From Flavobacterium akiainvivens (GTDB lineage: Bacteria > Bacteroidota > Bacteroidia > Flavobacteriales > Flavobacteriaceae), in the NCBI RefSeq assembly GCF_001278115.1, contig NZ_LIYD01000005.1, positions 3,437,717 to 3,501,716 of the forward strand: 64,000 nt of DNA, given 5' to 3'. Shown piece after piece: positions 17,744-26,439 of this stretch. A program made the position numbers and the translations under genes. The notes beneath the pieces were generated by a model. The model searched no databases and was not told where the DNA came from. It worked only from the letters and a program-made list of their open reading frames with translations. How positions within the stretch are numbered: the first letter of the stretch is position 1; each line of letters opens with the position of its first letter.

Positions 17744-18033
17744 ATTTGTTTAGCCGGTTTTCTAATCAACAACGATATAATGCATTGTGACCTTAAAAGG
17801 TAAACCCTTTGTGTTCTTAGTGAAAAACCTGGTGCCCTTTGTGTTTAAAATAAGCAACCAGATCAGCAAATCAATTCCCTACGGGAAAATCCTGTATGCT
17901 ATCCTTTTTTGCTGCCGAAATTATTTCCCTAACAGGAAAGCGTGCTATCGCGTAGCGATTTAATTTCGGTAGCAAAGCACAGGCCGGCATGCCATTTTGC
18001 CGTAGGCAATACATTTCGGTAAATTATACCCAT
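17744..18033. repeat. Repeat-rich gap, with inverted repeat at 17911-17973
   Basis: No gene is seen. GCTGCCGAAATTA (17911-17923) and TAATTTCGGTAGC (17961-17973) are inverted copies with one mismatch, and GCTATCGCGTAGC at 17944 folds between them. Another ATTTCGGTAA lies at 18013. Phrases such as CCCTTTGTGTTCTTAGTGAA and GCCCTTTGTG at 17814-17850 repeat a short CCTTTGTG unit. They look like decayed dispersed repeats. The segment 17663-17695 contains GTCGAAAGTCAAAAGTC, related to the 23-bp units at 38341. Confidence 0.5.
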
Positions 18034-18038
18034 AAAAA

Positions 18039-18062
18039 AAGCCTCCCTTTTCAGAGAGGCTT
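18039..18062 (-). terminator. Terminator after initiator tRNA
   Basis: AAGCCTC...GAGGCTT hairpin followed by seven T on the minus strand, 3 bases beyond the tRNA 3' end. Confidence 0.8.
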
Positions 18063-18064
18063 AG

Positions 18065-18137
18065 TAGCGGGAACAGGACTCGAACCTGTGACCTTCGGGT
18101 TATGAGCCCGACGAGCTGCCTACTGCTCTATCCCGCG
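18065..18137 (-). tRNA. Initiator tRNA-fMet (CAT)
   Basis: A 73-base cloverleaf: acceptor CGCGGGA/TCCCGCT, D stem GAGC/GCTC, anticodon arm TCGGG-CTCATAA-CCCGA, T arm ACAGG-TTCGAGT-CCTGT, discriminator A. It is the initiator because the first acceptor pair is mismatched (C1 against U72), three G:C pairs abut the anticodon loop, and the D stem has A11:U24. CCA is not encoded. Confidence 0.93.
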
Positions 18138-18148
18138 ATGTTATACTG

Positions 18149-18156
18149 CAAATATA
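18149..18156 (-). promoter_or_regulatory. -7 promoter element of tRNA-fMet
   Basis: TATATTTG on the minus strand, 11 bases before the tRNA 5' end, fits TAnnTTTG. Confidence 0.6.
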
Positions 18157-18266
18157 CGGCTTTTTTTCGGGAATTTGGCGCTAATTGCTAAATACCTGCG
18201 TTGGGGTTTGTAGTTGCCTGTTGCTGGGGGTGTTAGAGGCTCATTTAAATTGCAGGCATAAAAAAA

Positions 18267-18286
18267 GCGCCCCGAAACCGGAGCGC
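18267..18286 (-). terminator. Terminator of the prs-rplY operon
   Basis: GCGCTCCG and CGGGGCGC arms around GTTT with a following T run on the minus strand, 29 bases after the rplY stop. Confidence 0.85.
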
Positions 18287-18314
18287 CCTTTGTAATATAA
18301 CGGATAGATAAATT

Positions 18315-18926
18315 TTACTTTTTCTTTCCTTTTGCAGGAGCTTTTGCAGCTTTTGCAGCTTCCTGGGCAGCCTTCATTGCAGCACGAGAAATACGTACCT
18401 GGGCAATTACAGTGTTGTCTGGCTGAAGCAGTTTGTAACCATCCTGAGAAAGCTTAGTAATGTAAAGCTTGTTACCCATTTCAAGTTCAGTAATGTCTGC
18501 CTCGATAAAGTCAGGAAGGTTAGCAGGAAGTGCACGCACTTTAAGTTTACGCTGGTTAAGGCGAAGAACACCACCGGCCATAACACCTTTAGAGTTACCT
18601 ACAACTTTTACAGGAACTTCCATAGTGATTTCTTTTTCAGCGTGTAGCTGGTAGAAGTCAATGTGAAGGATTTTGTCGCTTACAGGGTGAAACTGTATGT
18701 CCTGAAGAATTGCGTTAAATTGCTTACCGCCTTCAAGGTCAATTACTACAGTGTGTACGTTTGGAGTGTAAACAAGGTTTTTAAACGCCATGTCTTCAGC
18801 AATAAAGTGTACTGGTTGATCTCCTCCGTATAGCACGCAAGGAACCATTCCAGCATTACGTGCCGCACGCGTTGCCGCTTTACCCACGCTTTCTCTTTCA
18901 GATCCTTTGATCGTAATTGATTTCAT
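18315..18926 (-). CDS. rplY: Ribosomal protein bL25 (general stress protein Ctc type)
   Basis: A 203-residue long form of bL25, which binds 5S rRNA in the large subunit. The N-terminal 5S-binding domain ([27 protein letters not shown]) is followed by a TL5/CTC-type beta domain from about residue 95 ([21 protein letters not shown]). The tail is Ala/Lys-rich ([18 protein letters not shown]), as in other Bacteroidota. It lies 37 bases after prs, so the two are co-transcribed, the common order in this phylum. Confidence 0.93.
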   Translation of the reverse strand: MKSITIKGSERESVGKAATRAARNAGMVPCVLYGGDQPVHFIAEDMAFKNLVYTPNVHTVVIDLEGGKQFNAILQDIQFHPVSDKILHIDFYQLHAEKEITMEVPVKVVGNSKGVMAGGVLRLNQRKLKVRALPANLPDFIEADITELEMGNKLYITKLSQDGYKLLQPDNTVIAQVRISRAAMKAAQEAAKAAKAPAKGKKK

Positions 18927-18963
18927 TTGAAATAATTAAAATATAGTTAATAAATAAAATACG

Positions 18964-19905
18964 TTATTGCAGGAACTTGCCGCTTATAGAGGTATTGTTC
19001 TGCACCATGTGCATTACCTCTGCAAAAAGGTCGGCACAGGTTACCACCTTAATTTTAGACGTTTCCTTTTTTAGTGGGATACTGTCTGTAACAATAAGTT
19101 CCTTCAGCTGGCTTTGCTCAATTTTTTCATAAGCGCCACCGCTTAATATAGGGTGTGTACATATAGCGCGAACGCTAAGTGCCCCTTTTTCCATCATAAG
19201 GTCGGCTGCTTTTGCAAGCGTACCGCCCGTGTCTATCATGTCGTCTACAAGTATAATGTTACGGCCTGTAACATCGCCTATAAGCTCCATGGTTTCAATT
19301 TTGTTAGCTTCTTTGCGCTGCTTGTAGCATATTACCACGTCGCTGCCCAAAAACTTGCTGTATGCATAAGCCCTTTTACTACCGCCCATATCCGGAGAGG
19401 CTATGGTAAGGTTATCAAGGTTAAGGCTCTTTATATAAGGTACAAAAATGGTAGAAGCAAAAAGGTGGTCTACCGGCTTCTCAAAAAAGCCCTGAATCTG
19501 GTCGGCATGCAGGTCCATGGTCATAATCCTGGTTGCACCGGCCGCTTCTAAAAGCTTGGCAACAAGCTTGGCGCCTATTGGCACACGCGGCTTGTCTTTC
19601 CTGTCTTGCCTTGCCCAGCCAAAGTAAGGTATAACAGCAGTTATATGCCTTGCCGATGCCCTTTTGGCTGCATCAATCATTAATAAAAGTTCCATCAGGT
19701 TATCTGATGTAGGGAAGGTAGAGCATACTAAAAACACCCTTAATCCCCTTATCGACTCTTCAAACGAAGGCTGAAATTCACCATCGCTGTAAGTAGAGAA
19801 TGTAGTTTTGCCTAACGGTATACCATAGCTGGCAGCTATCTTTTCGGCCAGGTACGTACTGTTAGTACACGAAAATATCTTGGCTTCGGGCTCAAAATAT
19901 GACAT
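18964..19905 (-). CDS. prs: Ribose-phosphate pyrophosphokinase
   Basis: A 313-residue PRPP synthetase, which makes phosphoribosyl pyrophosphate from ribose 5-phosphate and ATP for nucleotide, histidine and NAD synthesis. Visible motifs are the ATP/metal region DLHADQIQGFF and the PRPP-binding loop ILVDDMIDTGGTL. The N-terminal KIFSCTNSTYLAEKIAASYGIPLG is typical. It is first in an operon with rplY, driven by the promoter at 19957-19985. Confidence 0.96.
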   Translation of the reverse strand: MSYFEPEAKIFSCTNSTYLAEKIAASYGIPLGKTTFSTYSDGEFQPSFEESIRGLRVFLVCSTFPTSDNLMELLLMIDAAKRASARHITAVIPYFGWARQDRKDKPRVPIGAKLVAKLLEAAGATRIMTMDLHADQIQGFFEKPVDHLFASTIFVPYIKSLNLDNLTIASPDMGGSKRAYAYSKFLGSDVVICYKQRKEANKIETMELIGDVTGRNIILVDDMIDTGGTLAKAADLMMEKGALSVRAICTHPILSGGAYEKIEQSQLKELIVTDSIPLKKETSKIKVVTCADLFAEVMHMVQNNTSISGKFLQ

Positions 19906-19956
19906 TTTAATTTGCTGTTTAGTAGTTAGTTAGTGTTGCGTGTTATAAACAGGGTG

Positions 19957-19985
19957 CAAATTTAGAAATTTAATTTTACCTGCAA
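19957..19985 (-). promoter_or_regulatory. Promoter of prs-rplY
   Basis: TTG (19983-19985) and TAAATTTG (19957-19964) on the minus strand, 18 bases apart, 51 bases before the start codon. Confidence 0.7.
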
Positions 19986-20028
19986 GCTAATTTGTTGGGT
20001 ATTTTTAACGCGTTTCAATAAATTTTTC

Positions 20029-20036
20029 TACATTTG
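20029..20036 (+). promoter_or_regulatory. -7 promoter element of tRNA-Leu
   Basis: TACATTTG fits TAnnTTTG and lies 28 bases before the tRNA. Confidence 0.55.
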
Positions 20037-20064
20037 CAGCCACAAATTTACACATTTGTTTTTT

Positions 20065-20144
20065 GCCTGGATGGCGGAATTGGTAGACGCGCACGACTCA
20101 AACTCGTGTACTACGGTGTGTGGGTTCGATTCCCACTCCAGGTA
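20065..20144 (+). tRNA. tRNA-Leu (CAA)
   Basis: An 80-base class II cloverleaf with acceptor GCCTGGA/TCCAGGT, D-arm segment GGCGGAATTGGTAGACGCGC, anticodon CAA in loop CTCAAAC, a variable arm, and T arm GTGGG-TTCGATT-CCCAC. Discriminator A; CCA is not encoded. Confidence 0.93.
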
Positions 20145-20150
20145 CTTTTA

Positions 20151-20176
20151 AAAGGCTCTCATAACTGAGGGCCTTT
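20151..20176 (+). terminator. Terminator of tRNA-Leu
   Basis: AAAGGCTCTC pairs with GAGGGCCTTT around ATAACT, followed by further T residues. Confidence 0.85.
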
Positions 20177-20189
20177 TTTTATTCTCCAT

Positions 20190-20235
20190 GGCTAAAGCCT
20201 TTTTATTATGATTTGCCCCTGGCTTCAGCCAGGGG
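20190..20235. repeat. Small palindromic elements
   Basis: GGCTAAAGCC at 20190-20199 and the palindrome CCCCTGGCTTCAGCCAGGGG at 20216-20235. I recall similar GGCTAAAGCC / GGCTTCAGCC sequences as frequent intergenic repeats in Flavobacteriaceae. Confidence 0.55.
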
Positions 20236-20246
20236 AACAAAAAAAA

Positions 20247-20275
20247 GCCGCCCGGGTCACTACACACCGGGCGGC
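20247..20275 (-). terminator. Terminator of the metal-efflux operon
   Basis: GCCGCCCGG and CCGGGCGGC arms flanked by A runs on one side and a T run on the minus-strand exit, 33 bases after the pump stop codon. Confidence 0.85.
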
Positions 20276-20307
20276 AAAAAAAACAACTTGACTAAACACT
20301 AAATTTT

Positions 20308-23300
20308 TTAGTTCTCTAACTTTTCATGCTTATTTTTCATGGCCCAGTAAAAGAAGTTAGGGAATACCAGCAGCGTAAATACCGTTGCAGTAATCAGGCC
20401 TCCTATTATAGATACGGCCAGCGGTTTTTGCGATTCAGACCCAATACCGGTTGAAAGCGCGGCAGGCATAAGCCCAATGGCGGCCATAAGCGCCGTCATT
20501 ACCACAGGGCGGGTGCGGCTTTTTACCCCTTCTATTACAGATGATGCCAGGCTCATTTTATTCTTGAGGTTGCTGTGGAACTCCGAGACGAGTATTACCC
20601 CGTTTTGTATACAAATACCCAGCAGCGCTATAAAGCCCACCCCGGCCGAAATACCAAAGTTTATGCCAGTTAGCTGCAGGGCAAGTATGCCGCCTATAAT
20701 GGCAAACGGCACGTTTACCAGTACCAGCAGCGAGTCTTTAATATTGCCAAACATTATAAACAGCAGCACAAATATGAGCACCAGCGATACCGGAACCACC
20801 TGTGCAAGCTTGGCGCTGGCGCGTATCTGGTTTTCATATTCGCCGGTCCAGCCCACGGTGTAGCCATCAGGCAGTTTTATTTCTTTAACCTTGGCCTGAG
20901 CTTCGGCAATAGTACCGCCCAGGTCGCGGTCGCGCACTGAGAATTTAACCCCAATAAAACGCTTGGCATTATCGCGGTACACGAATGACGGACCCGTTTC
21001 GGTAGTAAGCGTGGCAATTTCCTTAAGCGGAACCTTGCCGCCACGCAGTGTAGGCACCATAAGGTTCATGATATCCTCCTCATTCTGGCGGTATTCCTTA
21101 CGGTAGCGCAGCCTGATGTCAAACTTCTTTTCGCCTTCATATTTCTCGGTAGCGGTTTTACCGCCCACAGCCATTTCTATAATGCTTTGGGCATCGCTTT
21201 TCTGCACGCCGTAAAGTGCCATTTTTTGCTCGTCAAACTTAACGCTCATAGCTGGCTGGCCCAGGTTGCGCAGCACGCCTACGTCTTTAACGCCGTCTAT
21301 ATTCTCAATTTTAGCCATAACCTGGTTGGCAAGCTTGTCTAACACCTGCAGGTCATCGCCATAAATTTTAACGGCATTACTGGCCTTAAAGCCTGCCACC
21401 GCCTCGGCCACGTTGTCTATAACCGGCTGAGAGTAGTTCCAGGTTATACCCTGGTATACACTCAGCTTTTGGTTCATTTGCTCTACCAGCTCATCCATGG
21501 TTATTTTGTGTTTCCACTCTTCCTTTGGCTTCAGGTCTACCTGAAATTGCAGGAAGCCAAAACCGTTAGGGTCGGTACCGTCGTTACTGCGGCCGGTTTG
21601 GCTCATTACATCGTCTACCTCTTCAAAAGACTTAAGCTCTTTACGGATAATGCCCGCCATCTTTACGCTCTCGGTAAGCGAGTTGCTAATGGGCAGCTCT
21701 GCCGTTACCCACAGCGCGCCCTCGTTAAGCGGCGGGAGGAATTCGGTGCCCATAAACCGTGCAGAAAACATGGTAAGCCCCAGTATTGCAAAAGATATAA
21801 GCATGGATATTTTTTTGTGCTTAAAGCTTACCGCAAGTCCTTTGGCAACTATGTTGTTAAAGAACTCCACAAACGGGTTGTGCTTTTCGCGCACGTTTTT
21901 GTTGAGTAGTATAGAGCACAGCACCGGCACCAGCGTAAGGGTAAAGATAAGTGCACCCAGTAACGCAAAACCCAGTGTCCAGGCAAGGGGAGAGAACATT
22001 TTGCCTTCTACCTTTTCGAATGAGAAAATAGGCAGCAGTGCCGAAATGATAATCAGCTTACTGAAGAAAATAGCCACACCCAGCTTAGACCCCGTTTTAC
22101 GGATAAGCCCCATTTTAGCCAGTTTGTTAAAGCGCTCGTCGCCTTCCTTTCGCCGCAGGTGGTCAAGCGTTACAAAAAGCCCTTCAACCATTACCACGGC
22201 ACCATCTATAATAATACCAAAGTCTACCGCACCCAGCGAAAGCAGGTTGGCGCTCATGCCTTTAAGCCTTAAACATAAAAACGCAAACAGCAGTGCCAGC
22301 GGAATTATAATGGCCACAATAACCGTTGTGCGCCAGTCGGCCATAAAGAGCAGTACAATAACCGTTACCAGTATAATACCCTCTACAAGGTTGTGGGTTA
22401 CCGTCTTGGTACAGAATTCCATCAGGTTATCGCGGTCATAAAACGTAACCATTTTCACATCTTTTGGTATTACGTTTTCCTGTACATAGGCTATTTTTTC
22501 TTTAACGGCTTTTAGTACTATAGATGGGTTTTCGCCCTTTCGCATAATCACAATACCCTCTACCACATCATCTTTATCGTTAAGGCCCACCTGGCCCACA
22601 CGCGGCACATTGCTTTCAACCACCTTGCCTATATCTTTAATAAGGATAGGGTTGCCGTTATACTGGGCTACAATGGTGTTTTCTATATCGGCAATGTTGT
22701 CTAATAGCCCCACGCCGCGCACCACATAAGCCTGCCCGTTTTTCTCAATAACATCGCCGCCCACGTTAAGGTTAGCCTTGCTTATAGCCTCAAATACCTC
22801 TGGCGATGTAAGCTCATATTTTTGGAGCAGGGTAGGGTCGGCCTCTACTTCGTATGTTTTTTCACGCCCGCCAAAAACCGCTACATCGGCTACGCCCGGC
22901 ACAGCACGCAACTGGCGGTCTATAACCCAGTTTTGAAGCGTAAGCAGCTCGCGGGTATCTTTATCAGGGCTTTCCAGCGTGTAGCGGAAAATCTCGCCCG
23001 TAGGGCCGTAAGGCGGCTGTACTTCGGGGTCTATGCCTTCAGGAAGTTCTACATTCCCCAACAGGTTGTTTACCTGCTGCCGCGCAAAAAAGTCTTCTAC
23101 ATCATCATCAAAAATTATCTTGATTACCGAAAGACCAAACATGGTTATACTGCGCACGTTGGTCTTTTTTTGCAGCGAGTTCATAGATATTTCTATGGGC
23201 GATGTTACAAAGCGCTCTACCTCTTCGGCGCTGCGGCCCGGCCATTGCGTAACAATAACGATCTGGGTATTGGTAACATCCGGGAAAGCTTCTACCGGTA

Positions 23301-23409
23301 TATTTTTATAACTGATAACACCTGCTATCACCACAATAGCCACCCAAAAAAAAGTGAATAGCTTATTGCGTAGGGAAAACCCTATTATGTTTTTTATCAT
23401 TTTTACCAT
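20308..23409 (-). CDS. Heavy-metal RND efflux pump, CzcA/CusA family
   Basis: A 1033-residue inner-membrane RND transporter that expels metal ions using the proton gradient. It has the usual two repeats of one membrane helix, a large periplasmic loop and further helices (first helix about 15-33). Helix 4 reads DFGIIIDGAVVMVEG, with Asp396, Asp402 and Glu409 conserved as in CzcA-type pumps for divalent cations (Zn, Co, Ni, Cd). The Cu/Ag-type alternative is less likely, but the metal is an inference. PVEAFPDVTNTQIVIVTQWPG near the N-terminus is diagnostic for the heavy-metal branch. It is last in an operon with adaptor (gap 10 bases), TolC (gap 3) and a small exported protein, forming a complete tripartite efflux system. 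Confidence 0.93.
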   Translation of the reverse strand: MVKMIKNIIGFSLRNKLFTFFWVAIVVIAGVISYKNIPVEAFPDVTNTQIVIVTQWPGRSAEEVERFVTSPIEISMNSLQKKTNVRSITMFGLSVIKIIFDDDVEDFFARQQVNNLLGNVELPEGIDPEVQPPYGPTGEIFRYTLESPDKDTRELLTLQNWVIDRQLRAVPGVADVAVFGGREKTYEVEADPTLLQKYELTSPEVFEAISKANLNVGGDVIEKNGQAYVVRGVGLLDNIADIENTIVAQYNGNPILIKDIGKVVESNVPRVGQVGLNDKDDVVEGIVIMRKGENPSIVLKAVKEKIAYVQENVIPKDVKMVTFYDRDNLMEFCTKTVTHNLVEGIILVTVIVLLFMADWRTTVIVAIIIPLALLFAFLCLRLKGMSANLLSLGAVDFGIIIDGAVVMVEGLFVTLDHLRRKEGDERFNKLAKMGLIRKTGSKLGVAIFFSKLIIISALLPIFSFEKVEGKMFSPLAWTLGFALLGALIFTLTLVPVLCSILLNKNVREKHNPFVEFFNNIVAKGLAVSFKHKKISMLISFAILGLTMFSARFMGTEFLPPLNEGALWVTAELPISNSLTESVKMAGIIRKELKSFEEVDDVMSQTGRSNDGTDPNGFGFLQFQVDLKPKEEWKHKITMDELVEQMNQKLSVYQGITWNYSQPVIDNVAEAVAGFKASNAVKIYGDDLQVLDKLANQVMAKIENIDGVKDVGVLRNLGQPAMSVKFDEQKMALYGVQKSDAQSIIEMAVGGKTATEKYEGEKKFDIRLRYRKEYRQNEEDIMNLMVPTLRGGKVPLKEIATLTTETGPSFVYRDNAKRFIGVKFSVRDRDLGGTIAEAQAKVKEIKLPDGYTVGWTGEYENQIRASAKLAQVVPVSLVLIFVLLFIMFGNIKDSLLVLVNVPFAIIGGILALQLTGINFGISAGVGFIALLGICIQNGVILVSEFHSNLKNKMSLASSVIEGVKSRTRPVVMTALMAAIGLMPAALSTGIGSESQKPLAVSIIGGLITATVFTLLVFPNFFYWAMKNKHEKLEN

Positions 23410-23419
23410 AGCTGTACAA

Positions 23420-24517
23420 TTAATCGTTTATGGCATCATAAATGAGCAGGTTGTTTTTTACAATCACTTTTTCGCCCGCCTGTAAGCCCGTGGCTATGTA
23501 GGTTTTTTTGTCTAAAGCGCGGTATACGGTAACCTCGCGGGTTTCAATATTGTCTTTACCCTTGTATACCATTACAAAATTCTTGCTCTTGTCAAACACC
23601 ACAGCCTCGCTGGGTACGGTTACAAACTTCTTGTCATCGGCAAAGTGCACGGTAACGGTGGCGTTCATTTCGGGCTTCAGGGCCACATCGGCATTCGGTA
23701 CGCTTATCAGCGCTTTTGCCGCACGGGTATCGGGGTCTATTACGTTAAATATCTTGTCTATTTTGCCGGTAATATCCCTGTCAGGGTAAGCAATGGTGCG
23801 TATGCCTACTTCCTGGCCCACCTTAATTTTGTTGAGGTCGCCTTCGTTTACGTTTGCCAGTACCCACACACGGTCTAACTTGGCTATGGTAAACACGGCC
23901 TCATCGCGGTTGCTGCTCAGCATTTCGTTAGGGCTAATGTCTTTAGATACTATGTAGCCGCTTATTGGCGCATACAGGTTGTATACAGAGCCGCCTTTAA
24001 GCTTGTAAATCTGGTTTACCTCGCCCATCCTGCGCTGTTCAGCCTTAGCCTTATCCAGCTCTTTCTGGGCCATTACCAGTTCTTTTTCGCTGGCAAGCTT
24101 GCCGTCATACATATCTTTTACACTTTGCAGGTTGCGCTCTGCAATGCTCAGGTTAGCTTCTGCATCGCTGGCCTGGCTCTGGAAACCGGCAATCTCGCTA
24201 CTGCGCACGCTTGCCAATAGCTGTCCCTGTTGTACATAGTCGCCCAGCTCGGCCTTAATGGCTATTACATTACCGCCCACCGCCGGAAAAACCTGGCTTA
24301 TATTGTTGTTTTCGGCGCTTACCTTACCAAACAGGCGAATTTCGTTTTGCGCCACTTCTTCGGTAGCATCGGCAAACGTACTTGTACTATACATCTGGTC
24401 GGTCATTACAAATTTTTCAGGGGTTTCGGCTACGGCTTTTTCCTCTTTTTTAGAGCATGCGGCTACTGTAAAAAGCGCGGCAGTGCTTAAAAGCATTATA
24501 TATTTAGATTTTTTCAT
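23420..24517 (-). CDS. RND efflux periplasmic adaptor lipoprotein, CzcB/CusB type
   Basis: A 365-residue membrane fusion protein linking the pump to TolC. The N-terminal signal ends at a lipobox cysteine (FTVAACSKKEE), so it is anchored in the inner membrane. A biotinyl-lipoyl-like half motif (VIAIKAELGDYVQQGQLLASV) precedes a coiled-coil hairpin (about 115-165) and the second half (NLYAPISGYIVSKDISPNEML). The C-terminal beta domains follow. There is no His-rich N- or C-terminal metal-binding extension. Confidence 0.92.
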   Translation of the reverse strand: MKKSKYIMLLSTAALFTVAACSKKEEKAVAETPEKFVMTDQMYSTSTFADATEEVAQNEIRLFGKVSAENNNISQVFPAVGGNVIAIKAELGDYVQQGQLLASVRSSEIAGFQSQASDAEANLSIAERNLQSVKDMYDGKLASEKELVMAQKELDKAKAEQRRMGEVNQIYKLKGGSVYNLYAPISGYIVSKDISPNEMLSSNRDEAVFTIAKLDRVWVLANVNEGDLNKIKVGQEVGIRTIAYPDRDITGKIDKIFNVIDPDTRAAKALISVPNADVALKPEMNATVTVHFADDKKFVTVPSEAVVFDKSKNFVMVYKGKDNIETREVTVYRALDKKTYIATGLQAGEKVIVKNNLLIYDAIND

Positions 24518-24520
24518 GGT

Positions 24521-25783
24521 TTAGAAGTTGTTAGTACCTGTTACAAAATTGATTTCGGCGGCGGCAATGGCCAGCTGCGTCTTTACACGCTCTACTTCGG
24601 TTTGCGCCTCGTTATAGGCTTCAAAAAAGTCAGTAAACTCAATCATAGACACGTTGCCTTTCTGGAAGTTGCTGTTAAGCCCGTTAAACACGGCATCAAA
24701 ATCATTGTTTACCAGTATGCCTATGCGCTTGTATTCGTCTACGCTGCGGGTAAAGTTCTGGTAGGCGGCAAGTACTTCGGTGTTAATTTCAAGCTCTTTA
24801 TATTCAACACCCTTAGTGCTTTCCAGCCGGCCTGTTTTTGCCTTTTGTATGTTACCCCTGTTGCGGTCAAAAAAAGGCAACGATATGGCAACCCCCACAT
24901 TGTACTGGTTGTTAAAGGCATCGCCCTGCTGGTTGTAGCCGCCGCGCAGTGTAACATCGGGTATGGCCAGGCTGCGTTGCAGCTTAAGGTTAATATCTGC
25001 CGCATCATTAGCCAGTTTTGCCTGGTTAAGGTCGGCGCGGTTTTGTAGTGATTTGCTTAAAACCTCGTCATACACAAAAGTGCGCGCGGCATAGGCATCG
25101 GCATCCTGTTCGGTATATTCGGTTTTAATTAATGCGGTAGTGCCCAGCAGTACATTAAGCTTTTGCTGTACTTCTATCAGGGTCTTGGTTTCTTCAGATT
25201 TGTCGTTGTTTATTTTTACGTAAACCGATTTTAGGCGCACAAGGTCTTTCAGCGCCACGTTGTTTTTAGCCACCTGAACCTCATAGCCCGTTATAAGTTC
25301 CTGTAGCTTATTGAGCAGGTTATCATATTTTTCTATGATTTTTTCCTGGTTGTGAAGCGTATAGAACGACTGCCATATTTCAAATTGCAGGTTGCGGGTA
25401 AGTTCGGCCAGGTCAGCGCTTGCAAGCTCTTTATCTTTTTTGGCAAGGGCTATCTGGTTTTTGCGCTTTCCGCCCAAAATAATAAGCTGCTCTATGCCTA
25501 CAGCAAGGTTATTGTTATTACCCTGTGGGAAATACAGGTTGTTTTGACCTTCATAGGCTATTACATCAACACTTACCTCCGGGTTAGGGTAGGCCTTGCT
25601 CTGAATGATGTCTGCACCGGCCTTATCAATACCATATTGTGCGGCCAGTAGCTGAAAGTTGTTTTTAAAGAAAAGCGCTTCGGCCTGCTTAATGGTAAGC
25701 GGCAGCACCTGTGCAGATTGTGCAGCCATACCGGCCCAGCACAGCAGCAATGCCATGCAGGGCATTAATTTTTTTAATGCCAT
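24521..25783 (-). CDS. TolC family outer-membrane efflux protein
   Basis: A 420-residue outer-membrane channel protein. After a signal peptide (to about residue 22) come two outer-membrane-efflux repeats rich in coiled coil (for example LARLTRNLQFEIWQSFY-type helices and VGVAISLPFFDRNRGNIQKAK in the second). It would form the trimeric exit duct of the RND system encoded just downstream. Its stop is 3 bases before the adaptor start, so translation is likely coupled. Confidence 0.9.
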   Translation of the reverse strand: MALKKLMPCMALLLCWAGMAAQSAQVLPLTIKQAEALFFKNNFQLLAAQYGIDKAGADIIQSKAYPNPEVSVDVIAYEGQNNLYFPQGNNNNLAVGIEQLIILGGKRKNQIALAKKDKELASADLAELTRNLQFEIWQSFYTLHNQEKIIEKYDNLLNKLQELITGYEVQVAKNNVALKDLVRLKSVYVKINNDKSEETKTLIEVQQKLNVLLGTTALIKTEYTEQDADAYAARTFVYDEVLSKSLQNRADLNQAKLANDAADINLKLQRSLAIPDVTLRGGYNQQGDAFNNQYNVGVAISLPFFDRNRGNIQKAKTGRLESTKGVEYKELEINTEVLAAYQNFTRSVDEYKRIGILVNNDFDAVFNGLNSNFQKGNVSMIEFTDFFEAYNEAQTEVERVKTQLAIAAAEINFVTGTNNF

Positions 25784-25914
25784 TTTTTATTTTTTAAATA
25801 CTATAAAAAGGGAAATGTTGCACTATGTGCATACCAGTTGCGGCCGCTGTAAATAATACGGCAACAGGGCACTACCTGTACAGGCGTGCGCAGTAAATGG
25901 TATTTGTATAGTAT

Positions 25915-26304
25915 TTAAACCTCCGGAGGCGGAGAAAATAACGCAAGATATGGAGATAGGTAGGGGGTATCTTTATAAAAAGTATCGGCAAGGATAATTT
26001 TATAGTTTTCGGCTACCGGGGCCTCAAAAACAAAGTCATACTGTTCGCCAAAAAACCAGGTGGCCTTTTTCTGGAACATTTTATGGGAAATAGGGGTTTT
26101 AGAGTGGTGCTCGGGTATAGCGTCGTCTATCATAAGTACTTCTTCCAGTACAAGCTCTACAAAGCTGTCTACTTCTTCAAAGTCTTCGTCAACGCGGCTA
26201 AACTCGGTTAACGTGTGCGGGTTATCTATACTAAAGTTGAATATATGGAGTGCCATAAGCATCCATAAAATACGGTGTTTTATATGTACAGGGTGTACGT
26301 TCAC
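25915..26304 (-). CDS. Small exported protein heading the metal-efflux operon
   Basis: A 129-residue protein of unknown function. The start is a GTG at 26304; starting at the internal ATG (26262) would cut into the signal-like segment HIKHRILWMLMALHIFNFS. The mature part is acidic early on (RVDEDFEEVDSFVELVLEEV), has a central HHSK, and ends LFSPPPEV. I recall small proteins with a similar NxSID start and a C-terminal PPPE at the head of czc/cus operons in Bacteroidota. An accessory periplasmic role such as metal binding or sensing is inference from position only. It lies 131 bases before tolC. Confidence 0.65.
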   Translation of the reverse strand: MNVHPVHIKHRILWMLMALHIFNFSIDNPHTLTEFSRVDEDFEEVDSFVELVLEEVLMIDDAIPEHHSKTPISHKMFQKKATWFFGEQYDFVFEAPVAENYKIILADTFYKDTPYLSPYLALFSPPPEV

Positions 26305-26419
26305 AGGGTATATTCAATATTAGCAGGGTACAATATTACGCATTCCCTATCATAAACCTTGCCAATTTTAACATTTAATACCCGGTTTTGCTATAATAAT
26401 CCTGTGTAAGGCAAAAAAG

Positions 26420-26439
26420 ATTTCATTTTCAGATGAAAT
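26420..26439 (-). terminator. Terminator at the end of the kdp regulatory genes
   Basis: ATTTCAT/ATGAAAT hairpin followed by CTTTTTTG on the minus strand. The stem begins at the last base of the kinase stop codon. Confidence 0.6.
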
